This document shows positions 1 through 6,067 of a DNA stretch of 6,067 nucleotides, piece by piece. Within the stretch, counting starts at the first letter, position 1; each line of letters begins with the position of its first letter. This DNA comes from Collinsella sp. GTDB taxonomy: Bacteria > Actinomycetota > Coriobacteriia > Coriobacteriales > Coriobacteriaceae. The stretch spans positions 1 through 6,067 of the forward strand of contig WGSQ01000106.1 in NCBI GenBank assembly GCA_014871605.1, read 5' to 3'. Below the pieces are notes generated by a model. The model was not told the DNA's origin, did not search any database, and saw only the letters and a program-made list of their open reading frames with translations. The position numbers and the translations under genes are program-made.

Positions 1-429
<429 letters not shown>

Positions 430-437
430 GCGGCGCC

Positions 438-3104
438 ATGACACCTCTCGCAAAACGTCTCCCGCGCGAGCTGCGCCGCAATATCGGCAAGTACCTGGGC
501 ATCTTTTTGCTTATGTGCGGAAGCATCGCCCTTACCTCGGGCTTTTTGCTCGCGGCGCATTCCATCGGTTGCCTTATCGACGACATGCGCGATGCGTACA
601 CGATTGAGGACGGCCGCGTGACCACCTCCTTCGAGGCCACCAAAGACCAGCTCAAGGCGGCCGAGGATGCAGCCGGCGACGTCGGCGGCGTTACGCTCTA
701 CAAGAATTTCTCCATCGACGCCATCATCAAAAAGACCACCGGCGACGACGGCACCAAGCGCACGCTGCGCACCTATGCGCACCGCACCAAGGTCGATATC
801 GCGTCCTACTGTGAGGGCAAGGAGCCCAAGACGGACGATGAGGCAGCCATCGACCGTGTCTTCGCCACCAACAACGACCTCGCCGTGGGCGATAAGGTTG
901 AGCTTGAGGGCCGCACCTATACCATCTGCGGCATCATGACCCAGCCCGATAGCCAGGCGCTGTTCCTCAACAATTCGGACTTTACGGTGAACACCATCAC
1001 CTATGGCGTGGCCGAGGTCACCGACGCCGGCTTTGCCGCGCTCGAGGATGCCGGCGGCGCACCCGCCTACACCTACTCCTTCACCTTTACCGATCGCGGT
1101 CTCTCCACCGCAGACCGCATCGATGTCGAGCAAGATATGGTGGAGGCGCTCACCGATGCTGATGCACGCGTGGATGACCTCATCGATGCCGATTCCAACC
1201 AGGGCATTGGCTATGCGCGCGACGACGTGGACGGCGACTCTATGATGTGGATGACGCTGCTCGACATCATCATCGTGATCATGGCGTTTGTCTTTGTGGT
1301 CCTTGCCGACGCCACCATCGAGGAGGAGAGCGCCATCATCGGCACGTTGCTCGCCAGCGGCTATCGTCGACGCGAGATCGTGCTGCACTACCTTGCGCTT
1401 CCCACTATCGTGGGCGTGGTCGCGGCGCTTTTGGGCACTGCGCTCGGCGTTGTGTTCTTTACCGAGCCCATGCGTAGCCTCTATTACGGTTCGTACAGCC
1501 TGCCGCCCTTCCAGGTGTACTGGAGCTGGGAGATCTTTGTGAAGTGCGCCGTGGTTCCCGCCGCCGCGCTCATCCTCATCACGCTGGTGGGTCTGCTTCG
1601 CAAGATGGGCAAGACGCCGTTGCAGTTTCTTCGCCACGAGGCGAGCGGCAAGTCTGGCACCAAGCGCGGCCTGCAGCTGCCGGAGCGCATGGGCTTTGTC
1701 TCGCGCTTCCGCCTGCGTATCTTCCTGCGCAACCTGGGCAACTTCGCCACGCTCTTCGTGGGCATTGCGTTTGCCTCGCTGCTGCTGCTCTTTGGCCTGG
1801 CGATTCTGCCCACGATGACGCACTACGCGGACAACCTCGAGACGAGCCTGGTCGCCGAGCACCAGTACACGCTCAAGGCTCCGCTGGAGCTCGAGGGCAC
1901 TGCCGAGGAGCGCGAGCAGTGGTCGGCACTCGAGTGCTTGCAGTCGGTTGACGGCGCGCTGCTTTCTGCCGCCCAAGATGCCGATGACGAGCTCGACGAC
2001 GCGGCCGATGCGGCGCAGGCGGCAGCCGATGCCGCGACCGCATCCCCGTCTGCCGAGAGCCTGGCCGCGGCGCAGGACGCGCTCGCCAAGGTCCAGGACA
2101 AGAAGGATGCGCTTTATGCGCGCCTCGATGACCTTGCCGATGCTCTCGGCTGCGACCACGATGAGGCTATCGACCTGATCGACAAGGCCTCTAAGATCGA
2201 CACTGACAACGACGATATCCACCCGGTCAATACGACCGATAACGGCGCGGGCGCAATCGCACAGGCCGAGAAATACGCCGTCTACCAGCTGCAATACGAC
2301 CGCGGCGACGGAAATGGCGAGGAGACGATTTCCATCTACGGCATCTCGCCCGATTCGCGCTACTGGAAAGGGCTGGACGTCGGCGACGGACGCGTCGTCT
2401 TTGGCGGTGGCTTGCTCGACAAGTTTGGCTGGAGCGAGGGTCAGAAGGTTAAGCTTCGCGACAAGTACGAGGGCGAGAATTATTCCTTTGAGTACGTGGG
2501 CAAGGACTGCGTTTGGGGCTCTAAGTCGGATATGAATGTCTATATGAGTATCGAAGACTTTAACGAGCTGTTTGACAACGATGCGGCCTACTTTAACGGC
2601 TATGTGAGCGACGAGAAGCTCGACCTCGATGCTCGTTACTTTGCCGGCGACACCACGCCCGACGACATGTGGGCCGTGGGCGACCAGTTCATCGGCATGA
2701 TGAGCAAAATGATCGGAATGATGATCGGGCTCGCGGTGTTTATCTTCCTGCTGTTTATGTACCTGCTGACCAAGGCGGTGATCGACCACAGCGCCCGTTC
2801 GATCAGCTACATGAAGGTCTTTGGCTACCGCGATGGCGAGATCTCGCAGCTGTACATCCGCTCGATCACACTGTGCGTGGCGGTGTCGCTCGTGCTGAGC
2901 CTGCCCGTGATCATCGGCTCGCTAACAGCCATCTTCCGCTCGATGCTACTCGCCTACAACGGCAATATCGAGATCTACGTGCCCGCTTGGTCTATGGCTG
3001 CATGCGTCGGCATTGGCTTTGTGACCTACCTGGTCGTGGCGCTGCTGCACGCGCGCTCCATCAAGCGCGTCAGTCTGGCCGAAGCCCTCAAAGTCCAAGA
3101 GTAG
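438..3104 (+). CDS. FtsX-type ABC transporter permease, duplicated half-units, 888 aa
   Basis: Inner-membrane partner of the preceding ATPase. Predicted layout by hydrophobicity: TM1 about residues 20-42; extracytoplasmic domain 1, about 43-271; TM2 about 272-294, TM3 319-341 and TM4 365-388; TM5 436-458; extracytoplasmic domain 2, about 459-751; TM6 752-778, TM7 808-833 and TM8 851-870. Each half is therefore TM, large outer domain, three TMs. Each half also carries an FtsX-like cytoplasmic coupling segment after its first core TM (EEESAIIGTLLASGYRRREI; SARSISYMKVFGYRDGEI) and ends in a similar basic tail (KTPLQFLRHE; KRVSLAEALKVQE), which points to internal duplication. Domain 2 holds an Ala/Asp-rich helical stretch, about 508-571, likely a coiled coil. 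I chose the ATG at 438 over an in-frame TTG at 423 because 423 lies inside the ATPase gene and 438 starts a normal basic N-terminus (MTPLAKRLPRELRR). The ribosome site is weak (AGG at 428-430), which fits coupling to the ATPase. Such permeases may export lipids or peptides or act mechanically on the envelope; the substrate here is unknown. Confidence 0.92.
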   Translation: MTPLAKRLPRELRRNIGKYLGIFLLMCGSIALTSGFLLAAHSIGCLIDDMRDAYTIEDGRVTTSFEATKDQLKAAEDAAGDVGGVTLYKNFSIDAIIKKTTGDDGTKRTLRTYAHRTKVDIASYCEGKEPKTDDEAAIDRVFATNNDLAVGDKVELEGRTYTICGIMTQPDSQALFLNNSDFTVNTITYGVAEVTDAGFAALEDAGGAPAYTYSFTFTDRGLSTADRIDVEQDMVEALTDADARVDDLIDADSNQGIGYARDDVDGDSMMWMTLLDIIIVIMAFVFVVLADATIEEESAIIGTLLASGYRRREIVLHYLALPTIVGVVAALLGTALGVVFFTEPMRSLYYGSYSLPPFQVYWSWEIFVKCAVVPAAALILITLVGLLRKMGKTPLQFLRHEASGKSGTKRGLQLPERMGFVSRFRLRIFLRNLGNFATLFVGIAFASLLLLFGLAILPTMTHYADNLETSLVAEHQYTLKAPLELEGTAEEREQWSALECLQSVDGALLSAAQDADDELDDAADAAQAAADAATASPSAESLAAAQDALAKVQDKKDALYARLDDLADALGCDHDEAIDLIDKASKIDTDNDDIHPVNTTDNGAGAIAQAEKYAVYQLQYDRGDGNGEETISIYGISPDSRYWKGLDVGDGRVVFGGGLLDKFGWSEGQKVKLRDKYEGENYSFEYVGKDCVWGSKSDMNVYMSIEDFNELFDNDAAYFNGYVSDEKLDLDARYFAGDTTPDDMWAVGDQFIGMMSKMIGMMIGLAVFIFLLFMYLLTKAVIDHSARSISYMKVFGYRDGEISQLYIRSITLCVAVSLVLSLPVIIGSLTAIFRSMLLAYNGNIEIYVPAWSMAACVGIGFVTYLVVALLHARSIKRVSLAEALKVQE

Positions 3105-3130
3105 TCATTTAAGAACGTTCCCAATGACTA
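3102..3130. repeat. Inverted repeat spanning the permease stop codon
   Basis: The arms TAGTCATT (3102-3109) and AATGACTA (3123-3130) are perfect 8-base reverse complements around a 13-base loop. The loop itself contains the palindrome GAACGTTC (3113-3120). The left arm begins with the TAG stop of the permease gene. The stem is AT-rich and has no T-run after it, so it is a poor intrinsic terminator. It ends 10 bases before the -35-like element of the next gene and could equally be a protein-binding site. Function is unknown. Confidence 0.5.
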
Positions 3131-3140
3131 GGTGCCGTAC

Positions 3141-3171
3141 TTGACTTTAACTCTGCTTTAACTGGTACCAT
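3141..3171 (+). promoter_or_regulatory. Putative promoter of the DUF362 gene
   Basis: A -35-like TTGACT (3141-3146) and a -10-like TACCAT (3166-3171) are separated by 19 bases, longer than ideal; the TGG just before the -10 gives an extended -10 (TGn), which could compensate. The region is AT-richer than the flanking genes. A start near 3178 would leave a leader of about 35 bases ending in the good Shine-Dalgarno GAGGGG (3200-3205), 8 bases before the ATG at 3214. An alternative, weaker -10 is TATGTC (3176-3181), which would place the direct repeats 3145-3163 where an activator normally sits. Confidence 0.5.
3145..3163 (+). repeat. Tandem 8-base direct repeat with 11-base period, probable regulator site
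   Basis: CTTTAACT occurs exactly at 3145-3152 and again at 3156-3163, separated by CTG, so the period is 11 bases or one helical turn. This is the layout bound by OmpR/PhoB-family winged-helix response regulators, and TTTAAC resembles the TTAACA-type half-sites described for Bacillus PhoP. It overlaps the -35/-10 spacer of the DUF362 promoter. The repeat is seen directly; the identity of the regulator is inference, and no regulator gene lies in the window. Confidence 0.5.
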
Positions 3172-3213
3172 CCTCTATGTCTGTAACGCCATATAGACCG
3201 AGGGGATAGATCT

Positions 3214-4419
3214 ATGACCGCAACTGCACCCGCAGCACCCGCTAAGGTGTACTTCACCAACCTGCGCACGCATGCTCGCGAGAGCCAGCTCGACAAGCTC
3301 AAGCGCCTCATCCGTCACGCCGGTATCGAGCAGATCGACTTTGAGAACAAGTTCGTCGCCATCAAGATTCACTTTGGCGAGCTGGGCAACCTGAGCTTTT
3401 TGCGCCCCAACTACGCCCGCGCCGTCGCGGACGTCGTGAAGGAGCTGGGCGGCAAGCCCTTCCTCACCGACTGCAATACGCTCTATGTCGGTAGCCGCAA
3501 AAACGCGCTCGAGCACATTGATACCGCCTACCAGAACGGCTTTACCCCGTATGCTACGGGTTGCCAGATCATCATTGCCGACGGCCTCAAGGGCACCGAC
3601 GAGGCGCTCGTCCCGGTCGAGGGCGGCGAGTACGTGCACGAGGCCAAGATCGGTCAGGCGCTCATGGATGCCGATATCGTGATCAGCCTCACCCACTTTA
3701 AGGGCCATGAGCAGGCCGGCTTTGGCGGCGCCATGAAGAACCTGGGTATGGGAGGCGGCAGCCGCGCCGGCAAGATGGAGCAGCATGCCGCCGGCAAGCC
3801 GAACGTCGCGACCGAGCACTGCGTTGGCTGCCATGCCTGCGAAAAGATCTGCGCGCACAACGCTATCTCGTTCGACGGCACCCGCGAGCGCGAGCTTGCC
3901 AGCGGCGCTACTCGCACGGTGCACGTGGCTGCCATCGACCACGATCGCTGCGTGGGCTGCGGACGCTGCATTGCGGCATGCAACCAGGACTGCATCAAGC
4001 CCGGTTATGAGGCCGCGGCCGACGTGCTCAACTGCAAGATCGCCGAGTATACGAAGGCCGTCGTCGACGGCCGCCCGAGCTTCCACATCTCGCTTGCCAT
4101 GGACATCAGTCCCAACTGCGACTGCCATCCCGAAAACGATACGCCTATCGTCAACGACATCGGCATGTTCGCGAGCTTCGACCCGGTCGCCATCGACCAG
4201 GCCTGCGCCGACGCCGTCATGGCGTCTGAGCCGCTGCCCAACACCGAGCTCACCGATAGCGCGGCCAAGATGGAGCACAACCACGAGCATCTGGAGGGCG
4301 AGCAGGCCAAGGATCCCTTCTGCATCACGCATCCCGACACCGACTGGCGCGTGTGCATCGCGCACGCCGAGAAGATCGGCCTGGGCACGAGCAAGTACGA
4401 GCTCATCGAGGTCAAGTAG
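3214..4419 (+). CDS. DUF362 domain protein with two 4Fe-4S ferredoxin motifs
   Basis: A 401-residue cytoplasmic iron-sulfur protein; there is no signal peptide or TM segment. The DUF362 core appears as KIHFGELGNLSFLRP (residues 51-65), FLTDCNTLYVGSRKNA (83-98), ISLTHFKGHEQAGFGGAMKN (157-176) and, after the ferredoxin insert, GMFASFDPVAIDQACADAV (317-335). A dicluster ferredoxin domain is inserted in the middle: cluster I from Cys203, 206, 209 and 213 (CVGCHACEKIC), cluster II from Cys246, 249, 252 and 256 (CVGCGRCIAAC), plus a nearby Cys260. Extra metal-type residues follow: Cys302, Cys304 and His305 (NCDCH), and a His-rich HNHEH at 355-359. The ATG at 3214 has a good GAGGGG ribosome site 8 bases upstream. 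The gene has its own probable promoter and ends at a strong terminator, so it looks monocistronic. DUF362 proteins are widespread in anaerobes; their reaction is not established, and an electron-transfer or redox-linked role is inferred only from the clusters. Confidence 0.93.
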   Translation: MTATAPAAPAKVYFTNLRTHARESQLDKLKRLIRHAGIEQIDFENKFVAIKIHFGELGNLSFLRPNYARAVADVVKELGGKPFLTDCNTLYVGSRKNALEHIDTAYQNGFTPYATGCQIIIADGLKGTDEALVPVEGGEYVHEAKIGQALMDADIVISLTHFKGHEQAGFGGAMKNLGMGGGSRAGKMEQHAAGKPNVATEHCVGCHACEKICAHNAISFDGTRERELASGATRTVHVAAIDHDRCVGCGRCIAACNQDCIKPGYEAAADVLNCKIAEYTKAVVDGRPSFHISLAMDISPNCDCHPENDTPIVNDIGMFASFDPVAIDQACADAVMASEPLPNTELTDSAAKMEHNHEHLEGEQAKDPFCITHPDTDWRVCIAHAEKIGLGTSKYELIEVK

Positions 4420-4467
4420 CACCTAGCTATTAGACAAAACAAGCGCCTTTGTAGCACAACTGTTAGC

Positions 4468-4506
4468 AAAAGCCGCCCGTGAGCACAGTGCCCACGGGCG
4501 GCTTTT
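4468..4506. terminator. Bidirectional intrinsic terminator between convergent genes
   Basis: A perfect 14-base inverted repeat, AAAAGCCGCCCGTG (4468-4481) and CACGGGCGGCTTTT (4493-4506), encloses an 11-base loop. The GC-rich stem is flanked by an A-run on the left and a T-run on the right, so it reads as stem plus U-run on either strand. It lies 48 bases after the DUF362 stop and 46 bases after the hydrolase stop on the other strand, so it probably ends both transcripts. The rest of the gap (4420-4552) shows no gene or other clear element. Confidence 0.9.
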
Positions 4507-4552
4507 CGGAAGTGCTAGGGGGTCAGATAGGCCAGTAAACCGTACTATTTGC

Positions 4553-5518
4553 CTAAAAATACTCGTCGAGGAAGTTGTCGACTGTGTTCCAGTAGAGCTC
4601 TGGGTCAACTTGCGCACTCTTGGCGTGGGTGGCGCCATGGATGGTGAGCTTTTGTTTGACTTTGCTGGCGCACGCGTCGTAGTTTTGGTCGAGCATGCTG
4701 TACGGTACAAAGGTGTCCTGGTCGCCGTGGATAAACAGCATGGGAACTGTCGCGCGCTTGAGCTGTTCCACGCTGCTCGCCTTATGAAAGTCGTAGCCTG
4801 CGCGCACGTTGCACACTAAGTTTGCTACATCGAGCAAGGGAAAGCTGGGCAGGCCGAACACGTCCTTGAGCTGCAGAGAAAACTCGTCCCAAACACTCGT
4901 ATAACCGCAGTCCTCGATAATGCATTTCACGTTTGCGGGCAGAGATTCCCCCGCGACGTTCATGGCGGTTGCCGCACCCATCGACTCGCCAAAGACCAGG
5001 ATGCGCGCCTCGGGGTCAGCCTGAACGATTCGCTCGATCCATGCGACGATGTCGAGGCGCTCGGGCCAGCCCATGCCGATATAGTCGCCGCCGGAGCGCT
5101 CGTGGGCGCGGGCGGCGGGTGCGAGTACGTTCATGCCGCGGTCGTGGAATCGCTTGACGTATCGGGCCATACCGATGGGCTCGTTGGTATATCCATGCAG
5201 GCAGACTGCGTAGTCGTGCGTGCTCTCCGACGCAGCAAAATACCAGGCGGCGAGCTCAGTCCCGTCGTCCGCGGTGAGGCTGCTGCTCTCGCGGTTCTCT
5301 TTAAACCACGCCCGCGCCTCGGTTTCCTCGGTATCCGGCTGCTCACCTTTTTTGTCGTTCTTGCTATCCTGCATCATCTTCATGGTGTACGGCGCTTGGG
5401 GATTCAGGGCAAAGTCAAACAAGAAGTTGCCGGCAAATCCGAGCAACGTGACAACGAGCGCCAACGCAACGACGCCGGCTATCTTGAGCTTTCGATGGGA
5501 ACGTGCGTTTTGAGACAT
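4553..5518 (-). CDS. Membrane-anchored alpha/beta hydrolase (YqkD/BEM46-like)
   Basis: A 321-residue serine hydrolase. The N-terminus is basic (MSQNARSHRKLK), followed by a single hydrophobic helix at about 12-34. No lipobox or obvious cleavage site is seen, so it is probably a signal anchor with the catalytic domain outside the membrane. A polar Lys/Asp/Glu-rich linker (about 46-76) leads to the fold. Catalytic features: oxyanion-type HGYTNEP (108-114), nucleophile elbow GESMG with Ser179, acid in HGDQDTFVP (probably Asp268), and His298 in GATHAKS. GDYIGMGWPERLDI (144-157) matches the wording of Bacillus YqkD-type proteins, whose length of about 300 residues is also similar. The likely reaction is hydrolysis of an ester, thioester or amide; the substrate is unknown. 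The ATG at 5516-5518 is supported by the Shine-Dalgarno AGGAAAG (5525-5531, complement), 6 bases away. It is transcribed divergently from the hemolysin III-like gene, and its control region carries a strong promoter and two operator-like sites. Confidence 0.92.
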   Translation of the reverse strand: MSQNARSHRKLKIAGVVALALVVTLLGFAGNFLFDFALNPQAPYTMKMMQDSKNDKKGEQPDTEETEARAWFKENRESSSLTADDGTELAAWYFAASESTHDYAVCLHGYTNEPIGMARYVKRFHDRGMNVLAPAARAHERSGGDYIGMGWPERLDIVAWIERIVQADPEARILVFGESMGAATAMNVAGESLPANVKCIIEDCGYTSVWDEFSLQLKDVFGLPSFPLLDVANLVCNVRAGYDFHKASSVEQLKRATVPMLFIHGDQDTFVPYSMLDQNYDACASKVKQKLTIHGATHAKSAQVDPELYWNTVDNFLDEYF

Positions 5519-5538
5519 AAGAAGCTTTCCTATAAGAT

Positions 5539-5552
5539 GTTAATACATCAAC
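5539..5552. promoter_or_regulatory. Operator-like semi-palindrome, copy 1 (GTTRATRCRTCAAC)
   Basis: GTTAATACATCAAC is one of two copies of a 14-base motif in this intergenic region. It matches the second copy at 11 of 14 positions, and all three differences are A/G. It lies in the predicted 5' leader of the hydrolase gene, just downstream of its probable transcription start, where a bound repressor would block elongation or promoter clearance. An overlapping hairpin-like pair, GATGT (5536-5540) and ACATC (5545-5549), is also present. Binding is inferred from the repeat alone. Confidence 0.45.
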
Positions 5553-5567
5553 ATTTAATGCAAGCGC

Positions 5568-5596
5568 ATTATGGACGTTCGCCGTTGATGCGTCAA
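5568..5596 (-). promoter_or_regulatory. Promoter of the alpha/beta hydrolase gene
   Basis: On the minus strand, TTGACG (5596-5591) is a 5/6 match to the -35 consensus and CATAAT (5573-5568) a 5/6 match to the -10 consensus, with the optimal 17-base spacer. Transcription would start near 5561, giving a leader of about 43 bases before the ATG, with the ribosome site at 5525-5531. The -35 lies inside operator-like copy 2 (5584-5597). Confidence 0.75.
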
Positions 5597-5597
5597 C
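5584..5597. promoter_or_regulatory. Operator-like semi-palindrome, copy 2, over the hydrolase -35
   Basis: GTTGATGCGTCAAC has 5-base inverted arms, GTTGA and TCAAC, around TGCG. It is the second copy of the motif at 5539-5552, in the same orientation and 45 bases away start to start. It covers the -35 hexamer of the hydrolase promoter, a classic repressor position. The two copies bracket the promoter and could be bound together. Confidence 0.5.
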
Positions 5598-5639
5598 AGG
5601 CAAAGAATGGGTAAACAAAGGGTCGCGTATGGTGCAAAT

Positions 5640-5669
5640 TTCGCACGTACCTAGACGCTTTGATATAGT
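5640..5669 (+). promoter_or_regulatory. Putative promoter of the hemolysin III-like gene
   Basis: TATAGT (5664-5669) is a 5/6 -10 match preceded by TGA, giving an extended -10 (TGn). The best -35 candidate, TTCGCA (5640-5645), matches only 4/6 with an 18-base spacer, so the extended -10 probably carries the activity. Transcription would start near 5676, leaving a leader of about 29 bases that includes GGAGG at 5689-5693. Confidence 0.55.
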
Positions 5670-5704
5670 GTTGAGAACTCTTTACGTTGGAGGATGTAAC
5701 CGGC

Positions 5705-6067
5705 ATGTCCGATTCGAGCGACAGTTCTAAGCCGCGACCCAAGACCGCGGCCGTTCCACACTACACGGTGGGCGAGGAGATCATGAACTCCGTCACCCAT
5801 GGTGTCGGCTGCCTGCTGGGTATCGCGGGCCTGGTGCTCCTGATCGTATTCGCTGCCCTGCGCGGCGGAGGCCCGGCCCACATGGCCGCGGCGATTGTCT
5901 ATGGTGTCAGCATTATCCTCGAATACCTAGCTTCTACGCTCTACCACGCGATTCAGCCCGCGCGCGCCAAGCGCGTGTTTCGCATCATCGACCACAGCTG
6001 CATCTACCTGCTCATAGCCGGCAGCTATACGCCGTTTTGCCTCATCACGCTCGCAAACGACGGCGGC
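5705..6067 (+). CDS. Hemolysin III / TrhA family membrane protein (3' end cut off by window)
   Basis: Only the first 121 residues are inside the window. After a Ser-rich, polar N-terminus comes the family's opening signature GEEIMNSVTHGVG (residues 23-35), then predicted TM segments at about 36-52, 60-80 and 94-116. Between them lies the conserved STLYHAI with the Ser/His pair (Ser77, His81) that in the PAQR/AdipoR fold helps bind the catalytic zinc, followed by RIIDHSCIYLLIAGSYTPF (93-111), the most conserved block of the family. The remaining histidines expected near the C-terminus are beyond the edge. Family members are seven-TM proteins of about 210-240 residues. The name hemolysin III is historical; a Bacillus homologue has been linked to membrane energetics and lipid homeostasis, and hydrolase activity is suspected from the fold. 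The ATG at 5705 follows GGAGG with an 11-base spacing, slightly long. It is divergent from the hydrolase gene. Confidence 0.93.
   Translation, partial: MSDSSDSSKPRPKTAAVPHYTVGEEIMNSVTHGVGCLLGIAGLVLLIVFAALRGGGPAHMAAAIVYGVSIILEYLASTLYHAIQPARAKRVFRIIDHSCIYLLIAGSYTPFCLITLANDGG

Noticed and set aside
3175..4422. A 415-residue open frame on the minus strand over the DUF362 gene
   Set aside because: It mirrors the real gene almost end to end, has no family motifs and would run through the DUF362 promoter; the ferredoxin and DUF362 motifs on the plus strand are decisive.
3785..4426. A 213-residue plus-strand frame inside the DUF362 gene
   Set aside because: Ser/Arg/Thr/Pro/Ala-rich low-complexity translation typical of an out-of-frame reading of GC-rich coding DNA.
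5102..5614. A 170-residue plus-strand frame opposite the hydrolase N-terminus and its promoter
   Set aside because: No domain or ribosome site; it overlaps an intact hydrolase with a full catalytic set and a good promoter on the other strand.
5632..5646. GTGC-N7-GCAC inverted repeat with a central AAATTT near the hemolysin III-like promoter
   Set aside because: Arms are only 4 bases and the centre is off-symmetry, so chance is a sufficient explanation; it overlaps the weak -35 candidate but is not strong enough to call an operator.
5651..5881. A 76-residue minus-strand frame over the start of the hemolysin III-like gene
   Set aside because: It overlaps the conserved family signature on the plus strand and has no recognisable features of its own.

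Overview
The window is a GC-rich, gene-dense bacterial chromosomal segment. Codon use is strongly G/C-ending throughout, and the protein families and gene style resemble a Coriobacteriia gut actinobacterium such as Collinsella. That placement is an inference from the look of the proteins, not from a marker gene. There are no RNA genes, insertion sequences, CRISPR arrays or phage genes, and composition is even across the genes.

Layout. (1) 1-3104, plus strand: the 3' end of an ABC-transporter ATPase (MacB/LolD type), followed after 8 bases by its partner, an 888-residue FtsX-type permease. The permease has two large extracytoplasmic domains, the second carrying an Ala/Asp-rich predicted coiled coil. 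(2) 3105-3213: a short intergenic region with an inverted repeat across the permease stop codon, and a promoter-like region containing an exact 8-base direct repeat with an 11-base period. (3) 3214-4419, plus strand: a DUF362 protein with two 4Fe-4S ferredoxin motifs and additional Cys/His clusters. (4) 4420-4552: a convergent intergenic region with a strong bidirectional terminator hairpin. (5) 4553-5518, minus strand: a membrane-anchored alpha/beta hydrolase. (6) 5519-5704: an AT-richer divergent intergenic region with a good minus-strand promoter, a probable plus-strand extended -10 promoter, and two copies of a 14-base semi-palindrome that look like operator sites. (7) 5705 to the right edge, plus strand: the N-terminal 121 residues of a hemolysin III/TrhA (PAQR superfamily) membrane protein.

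How they fit together. The ATPase and permease form one transporter, probably made from one transcript. The DUF362 gene has its own promoter and terminator, so it is a separate unit. The hydrolase and the hemolysin III-like gene are divergent and share a control region; both products are membrane-associated, but no direct functional link can be shown. I do not see a clearly undescribed multi-gene system. The most interesting material is regulatory: the two sets of repeated sites in the intergenic regions, plus the unusual accessory segments of the permease and the DUF362 protein.
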